A stretch of 64,000 bases of DNA, taken from NCBI RefSeq assembly GCF_023242945.1, contig NZ_JALKFT010000007.1, positions 124,001 through 188,000 on the forward strand, written 5' to 3'. The notes beneath the pieces are model-generated. The model was not told the DNA's origin. It did not search any database and worked only from the letters and a program-made list of their open reading frames with translations. The position numbers were made by a program, and so were the translations under genes. The stretch comes from Frankia umida. GTDB taxonomy: Bacteria > Actinomycetota > Actinomycetes > Frankiales > Frankiaceae. Positions 1-8,839 of this stretch are shown here, in pieces; the first letter of the stretch is position 1, and each line of letters opens with the position of its first letter.

Positions 1-2186
1 AGGTAGACGGCGTTGTCGTCGAGCAGCGCGGGAGCGTGCCCGACGAACACCCGCGGCGGGCGGGCACCGGGCAGGCTGCGGGCGGTGGCGGTGGACAGCC
101 GGTCGCGCAGGCCCGCGATCGTGGCCGCGTCGGGATAGGCGACCCGGACGAGTTCGTTGCCCGCCGGATGCCCGTTACGCCGGTTGACGATGGCCTCGCC
201 GACACCGCCGAGGGCGCCCGCGGCCTCGTTCGCGGTCGAGAGCAGCACCCGCGACTCCGAGATCGACGTGCGCAGGGCCACCCGCAGCGCGAACTGCCCG
301 AAGATCGAACCGCGCTTGCCCGCGGTGGAGTCGAGCGCGTCGATGCCGGACAGCGTCTGGCTGGCCAGCAGCAGGTGCACGCCGTACGCCCGCCCCTGTC
401 GGGCGAGGACCTCCAGGTGGGCGACGGCCTCACGGGCGATCTCGTCCAGCGGGGTGAGCATGACCTGGAACTCGTCGACGACGACGAGGATCCGCGGCCA
501 GGCCGAGGAGCGGTCGGCGGCCCGCAGGCCACGCAGGTCCCGGGCGCCGACGGCACGCATCGCCACGGCCCGGCGGCGCATCTGCTCACGCACCGCGCGC
601 AGGACCGCGACCCCGAACTCCCGGTCGCTCTCGATTCCGACGGTGTCGGCGTGCGGAAGGTAGAACGGGTCGGCGGGACCGCCGGCGAACTGGGCGAACT
701 CGAGGCCTTCCTTGAAGTCCAGCAGATGGAAACGCACCTGCTCGGGCGAGTAGCGCGCGGCGATGCCGTAGACGACGTCGAGCAGCAGCGTCGACTTGCC
801 CGCGCCCGCCTGCCCGCCGACGAGGGCGTGCACGGTGTCGTCGTCGAAGGTCAGCGCGACCGGCCCGTCGATGCCACGGGCGACCGTCACGGTCACCCCG
901 GAGGAGCTGTCGGACTCCCACAGGACGTTCGGCAGCAACTCGGTGATGCCCGGGGGGCGCGCCGCGTGCTGGCGGGCGATCTCGGCGATGTGGTTGCTCA
1001 CCAGGGTGACGATCGGGGTCGGCGGCGGCCCGTCGAGCACGACCGGCAACTGGCCGGTCAGCGAGGTCCGCCACAGCCCGGGCTGGATGTCCTGCCAGCC
1101 GACACGGTGGGTGAGCAGATCAACGGAGGTGAACACGACCGAGTTCGGCAGCACCGCGGCCACCGGATCGGTCTCGTCGTCGAAGCCGAGGTCACCGTCG
1201 GGGTCGGGCGGCGCCACGTCGTCCTGATCGCCGCCGCCCTCGCCCGGGTGCCGCGGCTGCGCCTGGACGACGGAGATCACGCTGACGCCGCAGGACGGCC
1301 CCTGTGCGGCGATCGCGGCCAGTGACCGACCGCCCTCCTCGTAGAGCTGCGGCTCGCCCAGCAGGACCAGCACCTGCCACGGCTCGGGCCGGCCACGCCC
1401 GGCGTCCTCCCGGTCGCGCAGCGAGTCGAACTGCCCGCCGAGGCGCTCCACGGTGATCCGTCCGACCTCGTCGGACAGCCGCGACAGCCGTTCCTCGAGT
1501 CGGACCCGGGTGGTGATCGTCGCCTCGACGACACCGGCGGCTCGCAGCGGTGCGAGGCCGGCGAGCCCCGCACCGAGCTCGTGCGGGTCGTAGACGATCA
1601 CCCGGACCCGACCGGCCGGCACCGCGGCCAGAATGCGGGTGAGCAGACCGCGGACCAGGTCCACCGCGGCGCCCCGCTGCGCCCGGGACGTCTCGATCCG
1701 CAGGTTGCGGGCATCGAGCAGGGGCACGGCCAGCGGCACCCGGGCCGCCCCCGGGCCGGCCCCGAGCAGAACGTTGCCGGCCCGCCACAGGCCCGGCCGG
1801 TATCGCTGGGGACGCCCCGGACCGCCAGCACCGCCGCCCTGGGCCGCCAGCCCCCCATCGGCGGTCAGCCCACCGTCAGCCGGTCCACCGTCAGCCGGTC
1901 CACCGTCGGCGGTCAGCCCCAGCAGGCCGCGCTGCCACTCGGACGAGGACCAGGCAAGGCCCGCGAATCCGCGGGTCCGGGTGCGGGCGATCGCCCCGGC
2001 CTCGATGATTTCGGGGCCGGGGGCGAGCGGGTCGACCGGGTCTCCCGCCGGGTCCCGCCCGCCGGGCCCGCCGCCCCGCTCGAGTTCGTCGGCCTGTGCC
2101 TCCAGCCGGTCGGCGAGCGCGAGCGCCGCGCCCAGCGAGGACTGGATCCCGGCCACGAGCGTGCGCGCTCGCCGGGTTCCCGACAT
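1..2186 (-). CDS. FtsK/SpoIIIE-domain ATPase, 3' end outside window
   Basis: The first 728 codons are visible and the C-terminus lies beyond base 1. The start is ATG at 2186 (MSGTRRARTLVAG). Residues 1-40 look helical and charged, followed by a low-complexity stretch of ADGGP repeats near residues 90-110. A P-loop, GGQAGAGKST, has its Lys at about residue 464, and a Walker B-like strand ILVVVDEF lies about 100 residues later, as in FtsK/SpoIIIE/HerA motor domains. No transmembrane FtsK N-terminus and no gamma winged-helix is visible, so this is probably not the chromosomal translocase FtsK. EccC of type VII secretion is an alternative, but no ESX genes lie nearby. It is divergent from the HAD gene. 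Confidence 0.8.
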   Translation of the reverse strand, partial: MSGTRRARTLVAGIQSSLGAALALADRLEAQADELERGGGPGGRDPAGDPVDPLAPGPEIIEAGAIARTRTRGFAGLAWSSSEWQRGLLGLTADGGPADGGPADGGLTADGGLAAQGGGAGGPGRPQRYRPGLWRAGNVLLGAGPGAARVPLAVPLLDARNLRIETSRAQRGAAVDLVRGLLTRILAAVPAGRVRVIVYDPHELGAGLAGLAPLRAAGVVEATITTRVRLEERLSRLSDEVGRITVERLGGQFDSLRDREDAGRGRPEPWQVLVLLGEPQLYEEGGRSLAAIAAQGPSCGVSVISVVQAQPRHPGEGGGDQDDVAPPDPDGDLGFDDETDPVAAVLPNSVVFTSVDLLTHRVGWQDIQPGLWRTSLTGQLPVVLDGPPPTPIVTLVSNHIAEIARQHAARPPGITELLPNVLWESDSSSGVTVTVARGIDGPVALTFDDDTVHALVGGQAGAGKSTLLLDVVYGIAARYSPEQVRFHLLDFKEGLEFAQFAGGPADPFYLPHADTVGIESDREFGVAVLRAVREQMRRRAVAMRAVGARDLRGLRAADRSSAWPRILVVVDEFQVMLTPLDEIAREAVAHLEVLARQGRAYGVHLLLASQTLSGIDALDSTAGKRGSIFGQFALRVALRTSISESRVLLSTANEAAGALGGVGEAIVNRRNGHPAGNELVRVAYPDAATIAGLRDRLSTATARSLPGARPPRVFVGHAPALLDDNAVY

Positions 2187-2819
2187 CGACCCATCCTCCC
2201 CTCACCCGCCACGACCGGCGCCACCGCGCGCAGCACCGACTCCGCCTTCGATCATGACGCTGACGGCAGCTCTGACGACCATGACACGTCCAGAAGTGCA
2301 AACATCCCAGAACGCGCCGGACCGGCCGAACCGCCATGCCCGATCGTGGCCCCGATCGGGCCGATGACGGTCACATCGCCCGGACGGCCCCACCTCGATC
2401 GGGCCGGGGCCCCGGTGTGCCCGCCGCCGGCCACGCCGACCGGCCGACTTCGATCATTCGCCGCCGACCCTGGACACGCTAGCCACCACCCGGCCCCGCG
2501 GTGCCATCTCCGACCCGGATCACAGGGGTCAGACCAGTCGTGGACGACGCACGGACCACGCGAAAGACCGTCGTCGCGGCCCTGTTCGGACGCCCGAGCT
2601 GCCCGGACCCGTCCGATGGCGGCCCGTGTGGGGCAGCTGACACCCGGACCAGGTATCACCGCCCGGCGCCCGGCGCAGGACGATGTCATGGTCATGTCCA
2701 TCAGCCATCCGCGCGTCGACCTTCGCCAGCACGGCCACGCAGCGTCACACCGTGGAGCGGGTGTCTCGTCCCGCATCGAAAGGTGCGATGGTCAGGGCGG
2801 CATGAGGGAGGGGAGCCTG
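2187..2819. other. Divergent intergenic region, no gene seen
   Basis: These 630 bases separate the ATPase and the HAD gene. Open frames exist on both strands but have no ribosome-binding site and a composition typical of GC-driven open frames. Promoters for both neighbours must lie here; I could not identify convincing -35/-10 boxes. Confidence 0.4.
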
Positions 2820-3359
2820 GTGACGGACGCGGCCGACGACGCAGACAGCCTCGACGGGGTGAGTGGGGCTGTGCCCGCACAGCAGCAGCCACTCGCGATC
2901 GTCGACGTGGACGGGGTGGTCGCCGATGTGCGCCACCGTCTGCGGTTCCTGCGGGCGAGCCCGGGCGACTGGGACTCGTTCTTCGCCGCGGCCCCGGCGG
3001 ATCCGCCGCTGACCGAAGGCGTCGAACTGGTCCATCAGCTGGCACGCGACCACGAGGTCGTCTGGTTGACCGGACGCCCGGAGAGCTCCCGCGAGGACAC
3101 CGCCCGCTGGCTGCGGGAACAGGGGCTACCGCTGGGCGAGCTGCGGATGCGTCCGGACGACGACCGGCGTCCCGCACGGGTGTTCAAACGCACCGAACTG
3201 CGCAGCCTCGGCGCGCGGCGTCACATCGCCGTGGTGGTGGACGACGACCCCGCCGTCGTGGATCTGCTGCGCGCCGACGGGTGGCCGGTGCTGCGCGCCG
3301 AATGGCTCGCCTACGAGGCCACTCTCGGCAACGCGCAGGAGGCCGAGGGCCGCACCTGA
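2820..3359 (+). CDS. HAD-superfamily phosphatase-like protein
   Basis: This 179-residue protein carries DVDGVVAD (Asp29 and Asp31), the motif I of HAD hydrolases. TGRPE at mid-length fits motif II, and VVVDDDP near residue 140 fits the acidic motif IV. The fold length suits a C0-type, capless HAD such as a nucleotidase or polynucleotide-kinase phosphatase-like enzyme; the substrate is unknown. I chose GTG 2820 because GGAGGGGAG lies just upstream; ATG 2802 is in frame but has a weaker site. It converges on the MerR gene, leaving about 50 bases between them. Confidence 0.8.
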   Translation: MTDAADDADSLDGVSGAVPAQQQPLAIVDVDGVVADVRHRLRFLRASPGDWDSFFAAAPADPPLTEGVELVHQLARDHEVVWLTGRPESSREDTARWLREQGLPLGELRMRPDDDRRPARVFKRTELRSLGARRHIAVVVDDDPAVVDLLRADGWPVLRAEWLAYEATLGNAQEAEGRT

Positions 3360-3411
3360 GCGACGTCGCCGCACGCGTGGCCCGTTCAGGGGACCAGCCG
3401 GTTCAGGCGGT

Positions 3412-3963
3412 TCAGGCGCTGCTGCGGCGGGTGCGGCGGGTGGCCAGCTCGTCGCCGGGATGGCTGGCGGGCGGATCCCCGAGACGCTCGCAGGGCAGCT
3501 CGGCCAGCTGGCCGCGCATGTCGCGCAGGGCCCGGCCGACGGCGATCGCGAACACGCCCTGCCCCCCGCGGACAAGATCGATCACCTGGTCGTCCGAGGT
3601 GCACTCGTAGACGGTCGACCCGTCGCTGATCAGCGTCAGCTGGGCCAGATCGTCCACTCCGCGGGTCCGTAGGTGTTCGACGGCGACCCGGATGTTCTGC
3701 AGCGACACCCCCGCTTCCAGCAGCTTGCGCACCACGCGCAGGACGAGGACGTCCCGGAACGAGTAGAGCCGCTGGCTGCCCGAGCCCGACGCGTCGCGGA
3801 CGCTGGGCACGACCAGCCCGGTGCGGGCCCAGTAGTCGAGCTGGCGGTAGGTGATCCCCGCCGCCGAGCAGGCCGTCGGCCCGCGGTACCCGACGTCGTC
3901 CCCGGGTGGTTCGGGTATCTCACCCGGGAACAGCTGGCCCTGTTCGATCATCGCTGTACGCAC
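3412..3963 (-). CDS. MerR-family regulator (Rv1830 position)
   Basis: A 183-residue protein with a MerR helix-turn-helix at residues 30-95. It includes YRQLDYWARTGLV, a wing with SGSGSQRLYSFRDVLVLR, and the start of a coiled dimerisation helix. No C-terminal effector domain of known type is evident; the tail ends in basic residues (RRTRRSSA). It sits downstream of the bifunctional nuclease gene, the same order as Rv1828-Rv1829-Rv1830 of mycobacteria, but a 600-base gap with a hairpin suggests its own promoter. The target genes are unknown. Confidence 0.85.
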   Translation of the reverse strand: MRTAMIEQGQLFPGEIPEPPGDDVGYRGPTACSAAGITYRQLDYWARTGLVVPSVRDASGSGSQRLYSFRDVLVLRVVRKLLEAGVSLQNIRVAVEHLRTRGVDDLAQLTLISDGSTVYECTSDDQVIDLVRGGQGVFAIAVGRALRDMRGQLAELPCERLGDPPASHPGDELATRRTRRSSA

Positions 3964-4563
3964 TTCGCCGCCATAGCCAGCCCATCCTCCGGATCGATCC
4001 GCGCCATCCCGGCAGCCGGCACCCAGGGGCCGCCGTCCCGGACATCCGGTCCGGTCGAGTCACCTTTCTCACCGCCACCCGCCCGCCCAGCGGACCGTCC
4101 CGGAACCGGTACCCACCACGGGCACAATCCGGGTCCGAACGGCGGACGACCGTGGCGCCCAGGCGCCAGAGTCAGCGGAGACGCCCACGGCTGCCGGGCG
4201 CCGAGCCCGGCGGACCGTCCTCGCCGCGACCGTCACAGCCGCGTCTGGCCGCGTGTGGCCGCACTCGGCCGCCAGGGCTGGGCGCTGTGTCCGGCGAGGT
4301 CAGAGCCGAAGCAGAGCACCATGATTACGCGCCTGGGCCCAGACGGCCAACGCTGACTGTGGGGGCACGACCGCCCTGGCCGTAGGAGGGACGCGCGATT
4401 CCTTCAATGATCTAAGCCGACGCGCCCGTAGTCCAGCGGACACGGCGGGGCAGGGTCGACAAAAAGGAATTGCCGCCTGCGCTGCGCAACGGGCCCGCGC
4501 CGCGTCGGTGGACGTGGTGCGGGCCCGTTGCCGTGACGTGTGCGATGGTCGTGACGCGTGCGG
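3964..4563. other. Intergenic region between MerR and nuclease genes
   Basis: No convincing gene is present. It holds a strong hairpin at 4486-4531. A stretch at 4430-4455 resembles the 5' part of a tRNA but lacks an anticodon arm and T arm. The promoter of the 3412-3963 MerR gene should lie just right of 3963. Confidence 0.4.
4486..4531 (-). terminator. Hairpin downstream of the nuclease gene
   Basis: A perfect 13-bp inverted repeat, GCAACGGGCCCGC (4486-4498) against its complement (4519-4531), with a 20-base loop. It lies 32 bases past the nuclease stop codon. There is no long U-run, as is usual in high-GC actinomycetes. Confidence 0.6.
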
Positions 4564-5049
4564 TCAGGACCCGGGGGTGTTGAAGTCCTCGGGGGAGATC
4601 GTGTCCAGGAACTCGCGGAACTTCTCCAGTTCGCTCTCCTGCTCCTGTTCCTGCTCCTCGGGCACGGTGATCCCGGCCTCGGCCAGGACCGCCTCGACGC
4701 CGTAGACCGGCGCGCCCATGCGCATCGCGAGCGCGATCGCGTCGGAGGGCCGAGCGGAGACCTCCACGCCGTTTCCGAACACGAGCGTGGCGAAGAAGAC
4801 GCCGTCCTGAAGGTCGGTGATGGTCACCCGGGTCAGGTCCGTCTGCAGGGCGCGCAGCACGTCCCGCATCAGGTCGTGCGTCATCGGACGCGCCGTGGTG
4901 ATGCCTTCCTGGGCGAACGCGATCGCGGTCGCCTCGACGGCGCCGATCCAAATGGGCAGGTACCGCTCACCGCCCACCTCCTTGAGCAGGACGATCGGCT
5001 GCTTCGACGGAAGCTCGACTCGCACGCCGACGATGTCCAGCCGATGCAC
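4564..5049 (-). CDS. Bifunctional nuclease-domain (BFN/DUF151) protein
   Basis: A 161-residue protein with the compact BFN domain over residues 1-130. Features include LPIWIGAVEATAIAFAQEG and a RPSDAIALAMR block typical of the family. An acidic Gln/Glu-rich tail (EEQEQEQESELEKF) follows. Characterised BFN-domain proteins have dual RNase/DNase activity; the actinobacterial ones are uncharacterised as far as I know. The gene lies between two MerR genes in the conserved gcvH-garA-ftsR order, 180 bases downstream of the ftsR-like gene. Confidence 0.9.
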   Translation of the reverse strand: MHRLDIVGVRVELPSKQPIVLLKEVGGERYLPIWIGAVEATAIAFAQEGITTARPMTHDLMRDVLRALQTDLTRVTITDLQDGVFFATLVFGNGVEVSARPSDAIALAMRMGAPVYGVEAVLAEAGITVPEEQEQEQESELEKFREFLDTISPEDFNTPGS

Positions 5050-5229
5050 CGATCTACCTCCTCGCGCAGGTGGGGCAGGGCGGGATGTTGGGACCGGAGC
5101 CAGAAAACCCCACAGGGGAGACAGTATCCCCGCTTGGGTCCCGCGTCAGCGCGCCGAGGGGTTCCGCTGCCTGCCGGAGCGGGCTCGGCCGCCCGGGCGG
5201 GGCCGCCGAGCCGGGCCCACACCGGCCGT

Positions 5230-6012
5230 TCAGCCAGGACGACCGGCCCGCAGCCGGGACCGTAGTAGTGCCGCATGCAGCCGTACCAGCAAGGCGGCGA
5301 GCTCGTCCGCGGTCTGCGCATGCCGGCCCGCGCTGTCCGGACCGCGCTGTCCGCGCAGGGGGGCGGCGGCCGCCTCGATGAGACCAGCCTCACGATCGGC
5401 CACCGTCCTGGCCGCCCGCAGATGCCGGGCCTGTACACCGTGCCCGGCCAGCAGCGCGACCGTGCGGGCGACCAGGACCGCGTCGGAGTCGTAGTAACCG
5501 CCCCCGGCGATCGGCGCCACCAGACCGTGCTGCTCCAGATCGGTGAGGGTCTCGTCGTCAAGCCCCACGGTCGTCAGGAGCTCACGGCGCGACATCCGTA
5601 CCCGTTCGGCCCCGAGGATCGCGTCCAGGCCGGCAGGGGCCGGATGCGGGGGCAGCGCGCGGGGACCCGGCCGGTGCACCGGGGTCTCGTCGCGGTCCAG
5701 TGAGGCGAGCTCTTCCTTGATCACCCGCAACGGCAGAAAACGGTCGCGCTGGGCATGCAGCACATAACGCAGGCGCGTGACATCGTCGGCCGAGTACTTG
5801 CGGTAGTTGGACGACGTCCGAGCCGGCTCGACCAGACCCTCCGCCTCCAGATAGCGGATCTTCGACAACGTGATGTCGGCGAAGTCCGCCCGCAGCTGCT
5901 CCAGGACCTGGCCGATGGTGAGCACCTTCGCGGCCGGGCCCTTCGCCCCGTTAGGACCCCGAGCCGACAGCTGCTGGTGTGACGCGGACGCCGCCGCGGC
6001 GAACCCGCTCAC
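5230..6012 (-). CDS. ftsR: MerR-family regulator, FtsR-like (Rv1828 position)
   Basis: A protein of about 260 residues. Its N-terminal MerR winged helix (residues 20-85) includes LTIGQVLEQLRADFADIT, KIRYLEAEGLV and YRKYSADDVTRLRYVL. A second domain (about 120-190) resembles a degenerate second winged helix with MSRRELLTTVGLDDETL. This two-domain build is that of the FtsR/Rv1828 group, which activates ftsZ in corynebacteria (family knowledge). The frame is open up to 6174; I chose GTG 6012 because it lies 16 bases after the FHA gene and the translation upstream is Arg/Ser shadow sequence. Co-transcription with the FHA gene is likely. Confidence 0.85.
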   Translation of the reverse strand: MSGFAAAASASHQQLSARGPNGAKGPAAKVLTIGQVLEQLRADFADITLSKIRYLEAEGLVEPARTSSNYRKYSADDVTRLRYVLHAQRDRFLPLRVIKEELASLDRDETPVHRPGPRALPPHPAPAGLDAILGAERVRMSRRELLTTVGLDDETLTDLEQHGLVAPIAGGGYYDSDAVLVARTVALLAGHGVQARHLRAARTVADREAGLIEAAAAPLRGQRGPDSAGRHAQTADELAALLVRLHAALLRSRLRAGRPG

Positions 6013-6028
6013 CGCCTGACCTGCCCGA

Positions 6029-6574
6029 TCACCGCGCCGCCGACCCCCCGTAGCTCGTGCCGGTGAGGAACACCAGCCGGAACTTGCCGATCTGCACCTC
6101 GTCGCCGCTGGTGAGGTCGGCCGAGTCGATGCGCTCCCGGTTGAGGTACGTGCCGTTGAGGCTGCCGACATCACGCACGGAGAAGCCCTTGGTGTACGGC
6201 GAGCGATGGAACTCCGCGTGCCGCCGCGAGACCGTCACGTCGTCCAGGAAGATGTCGCTCTCGGGATGCCGACCGACACTGGTCATGTCCGCGTCGAGCA
6301 GGAACCGACTGCCCGCGTTCGGCCCCCGCTTGACGACCAGCAGGGCCGAGCCCGGTGGCAGCGCGTCGACCGCGGCGACCGCGTCGCGCTCGGTGGACTC
6401 GTCGACATGGTCACCCTCGATACCCGACAGCGCGGCGGCCAGATTGAGCGTCGACGTCTGTTCGGCGGGCCGCTCCGGCGCCACGGGCTCGCCCGGGCGC
6501 ACGAGAGGGGACCCGCACCGCGCGCAGTACAGCGCGTCGGACGGGTTCTGCTGTCCGCACCTCGTGCAGAACAC
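6029..6574 (-). CDS. garA: Zinc-ribbon FHA-domain protein, GarA/OdhI-like
   Basis: About 181 residues. A Cys4 zinc ribbon (FCTRCG...YCARCG) opens the protein, followed by a linker with EQTSTLNL that resembles the ETTS phosphorylation site of GarA. An FHA domain covers roughly residues 80-175, with GRHPESDIFLDD, SRRHAEF and GSLNGTYLN (the phosphothreonine-binding loops). GarA/OdhI inhibits 2-oxoglutarate dehydrogenase and is switched off by PknB-type kinases. I chose GTG 6574, which starts at the zinc ribbon as in relatives; TTG 6610 is the upstream alternative. Confidence 0.85.
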   Translation of the reverse strand: MFCTRCGQQNPSDALYCARCGSPLVRPGEPVAPERPAEQTSTLNLAAALSGIEGDHVDESTERDAVAAVDALPPGSALLVVKRGPNAGSRFLLDADMTSVGRHPESDIFLDDVTVSRRHAEFHRSPYTKGFSVRDVGSLNGTYLNRERIDSADLTSGDEVQIGKFRLVFLTGTSYGGSAAR

Positions 6575-6865
6575 AGTCGCGTCCGCTTCCTGCCGTCGAG
6601 CCCCGCGCAAGCGGGTTCGTCAGCCGCCTCGGCCGCCGCCAGGCGGCGGCGGGAATGTCGTTACCAGCATTGCGGTGGTGGGGCCGGGCGTACCCGGCAC
6701 ATCCCCACCACCGTCGATGATCACACGCCTACGGTCGGAGCGTCCATGACCGTACCCCCGGCGCACTCCGAGGCTAGTGCATCGGGGGCACGGTCGCGAA
6801 AAGGGTGCGACCCGTGTTGTTCGGCGTGGCGCCACCCAGCCCCCGCCACCCGACCACACCAGCTA

Positions 6866-7246
6866 CTATGAGTGCTCCTTGACGTACTCCTCGTACTCTG
6901 TGGCGGTGAGCAGACCGTCGATACCGCCGCCCGCGAGCGCGATCTCGACCAGCCACCCATCACCGTAGGGATCGGAGTTGATCAGTTCGGGCGAACTCAC
7001 CAGCGCCTCGTTGCTCGCGATCACCCGGCCCGCCGCCGGAGCGTAGATCTCCGAGACGCTCTTGGTCGACTCGACCTCGCCGAAGGGCTCGCCGGCCGCC
7101 AGTTCGCTACCCGCCTCGGGGAGCGAGACGAAGACGATGTCGCCCAGCGCCTCCTGCGCGTACGCGGTGATGCCGACCACGGCGGCGTCCCCACCGAGCC
7201 GGACCCACTCGTGCTCACGGGTGTACTTCAGGTCGTCCGGATACAC
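6866..7246 (-). CDS. gcvH: Glycine cleavage system H protein
   Basis: A 126-residue lipoyl-carrier protein that shuttles the methylamine group between the P, T and L proteins of glycine cleavage. The lipoyl-lysine sits in the hallmark ESTKSVSE, and the N-terminal YTREHEWV and C-terminal GDGWLVEI are family signatures. The start is GTG 7246, preceded by GGAGG. No other gcv genes are in the window; the gene belongs instead to the gcvH-garA-ftsR synteny block. No glycine riboswitch is visible, since only 29 bases separate it from the DUF881 gene upstream. Confidence 0.95.
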   Translation of the reverse strand: MYPDDLKYTREHEWVRLGGDAAVVGITAYAQEALGDIVFVSLPEAGSELAAGEPFGEVESTKSVSEIYAPAAGRVIASNEALVSSPELINSDPYGDGWLVEIALAGGGIDGLLTATEYEEYVKEHS

Positions 7247-7275
7247 CGGAAGATCGCCTCCCTTGATCGACGTGC

Positions 7276-8373
7276 TCAGCCTGCCGGGCGAGCGTAGCGG
7301 GCACTGGGCGTCGGCCGCACCGTTCGGATCTCCATCCGGACAAACGTCCGTACACCGGTCTGCGCGCCCTCGCGCGCCGCTACCGTATCGAGCACTCCGC
7401 CGGGAATCCGCAGCGCCCGGTCCAGGGTGTGCGCATCACCGATCACCCGCAGCACATAGGGCGCTGTGATCGACCGTCCGTCCACGACCAGTCCGAGCCC
7501 CGGATGATCGGCGACATACGTCGACACCCCCACCCGCACCCCCGCGATCTCGATCGCCTCGGCTCCCGCGTCCCGCAGTTCCTGCAGCGCGTCCAGCAGC
7601 ACCGACGCGTCGACGGACCCCTTCGGATCACGAATGGTCAGCTCCAGCCCCGGCCCCGTCACCGGCACGGTCCCGGCCAGCACCGCCACCTCGTCGGCAT
7701 CGTCCGGTCCCGGTGTCGCACTCGCGGACGCGGGTGCCACGGACGGTGCGGGTGGCCCCGGCTGCCCGGCCGTCGGCGCGGCGCCGGGGAGGAGACCGGC
7801 CACCTGGCGCAGCCGTCCCTCCTGCGCCACGAGCGACCGGTCCGCGGCGCCGATCCCGCGCAGGGTGGCGGCCAACTGGTCCGGCCCCGCCTGCGCCACC
7901 GAGAAGGACGGTGCCGCCGACCGAACGGCGATCACACCCCCGAACCCAAGCCCCGCCAACAACAGCAGCGTCATGACCCGCAACCCCCGCCGGGCCCGTG
8001 CCCCCCGCTCCGCCCGCTCCCCCAGCGGCGACTCCCCGGGCTCACCGGATGGCTCTGGTGGTCCTGACGGCTGGCCCGCACCACGGTCAGTCCGAGCCGC
8101 GTCCTCGACCACGCTGGCGGCCGCGGCCACGCTCTCCGGCCGGTCTGCCGCCACACGTCCGGCCCGGTCCTCGGTCACCGTCTCCGGCTGGGTCCGCGGC
8201 ACCTCCTGGGCCACGTCCGCGGTCTGGCCCTCGGGCTGGTTCCCAGCCTCGGCGTCCGATGTGTGCGCGGACGCGTCCGACGGCGGCTTCGCGTCCGGGG
8301 TCGCCTCGAGGTGCGGGTCCTGCGCGGACGTGGATCTCGCCGGCCTTTTCATGAGCGCCCCCGGGTCGGCCAC
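7276..8373 (-). CDS. DUF881 membrane protein
   Basis: A 365-residue protein. A Pro/Glu-rich cytoplasmic tail of about 130 residues, with repeated Thr-Glu and Ser-Gly-Glu stretches, is followed by one membrane segment (LRVMTLLLLAGLGFGGVIAV) and an extracytoplasmic DUF881 domain. That domain contains LLDALQELRDAGAEAIEIAGVRV and YVLRVIGDAHTLDRAL. DUF881 proteins lie near division and envelope genes in Firmicutes and Actinobacteria; their function is unknown. It is the first of two DUF881 genes flanking the small basic protein gene. ATG 8352 is an alternative start. Confidence 0.85.
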   Translation of the reverse strand: MADPGALMKRPARSTSAQDPHLEATPDAKPPSDASAHTSDAEAGNQPEGQTADVAQEVPRTQPETVTEDRAGRVAADRPESVAAAASVVEDAARTDRGAGQPSGPPEPSGEPGESPLGERAERGARARRGLRVMTLLLLAGLGFGGVIAVRSAAPSFSVAQAGPDQLAATLRGIGAADRSLVAQEGRLRQVAGLLPGAAPTAGQPGPPAPSVAPASASATPGPDDADEVAVLAGTVPVTGPGLELTIRDPKGSVDASVLLDALQELRDAGAEAIEIAGVRVGVSTYVADHPGLGLVVDGRSITAPYVLRVIGDAHTLDRALRIPGGVLDTVAAREGAQTGVRTFVRMEIRTVRPTPSARYARPAG

Positions 8374-8445
8374 GACCCGCCGGGGCGCACCGTGCCGGCC
8401 TGGCCAGGGCCGCCATCGATGACGCCCGGGGTCGGGGTGGGCATG

Positions 8446-8826
8446 TCAGCGGCCGACCAGGGCGCGGCGCAGGGCGGTCGCGGAGGTGAAGATCCGGATG
8501 CCGAGGACGACGATGACCGCGGTCGAGAGGGCATCGGCGAAACCGACGAGTTCACCGAGCAGCACCAGCAGCACCGCGACGGCGACATCGCCGACGAAGG
8601 ACACGACGAAGACCCCATCGTCGAAGGTCCGCTCGACGAACGCCCGCGCGCCGCCGAGGACGGCGTCGACGGCGGCGACCACCGCGACCGCCAGGTAGGG
8701 GGCGAGCCAGTGCGGTGCCGTCGGCCCGAGCAGCAGGCCTGCCGCTACTCCGATGAGCAGAGCGAGCAGGGCGGGTGTCATCGACCTCGGAGCCGTTCTG
8801 GCGATCATCCGCGCTATCCGCGTCAT
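8446..8826 (-). CDS. sbp: Small basic family membrane protein (Sbp, DUF1290)
   Basis: A 126-residue protein with three hydrophobic segments (around residues 17-35, 42-58 and 75-100) and the family block DAVLGGARAFVERTFDD. The C-terminus is basic (FTSATALRRALVGR). DUF1290 proteins occur beside DUF881 genes and ftsQ/ftsZ in many Gram-positives, which suggests an envelope or division role that has not been defined. The start ATG 8826 follows GGAAGGA with five bases between. It lies 13 bases downstream of the second DUF881 gene, so the two are co-transcribed. Confidence 0.9.
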   Translation of the reverse strand: MTRIARMIARTAPRSMTPALLALLIGVAAGLLLGPTAPHWLAPYLAVAVVAAVDAVLGGARAFVERTFDDGVFVVSFVGDVAVAVLLVLLGELVGFADALSTAVIVVLGIRIFTSATALRRALVGR

Positions 8827-8839
8827 CGGTGTCCTTCCC

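Noticed and set aside
1581..2800. Long plus-strand frame running into the HAD gene
   Set aside because: The first 400 codons are antisense to the FtsK-like gene and lack motifs; only the end from 2820 is real.
4430..4460. tRNA-like start (GCGCCCGTAGTCCAGCGGA)
   Set aside because: No anticodon arm, T arm or matching acceptor follows, so at best it is a fragment.
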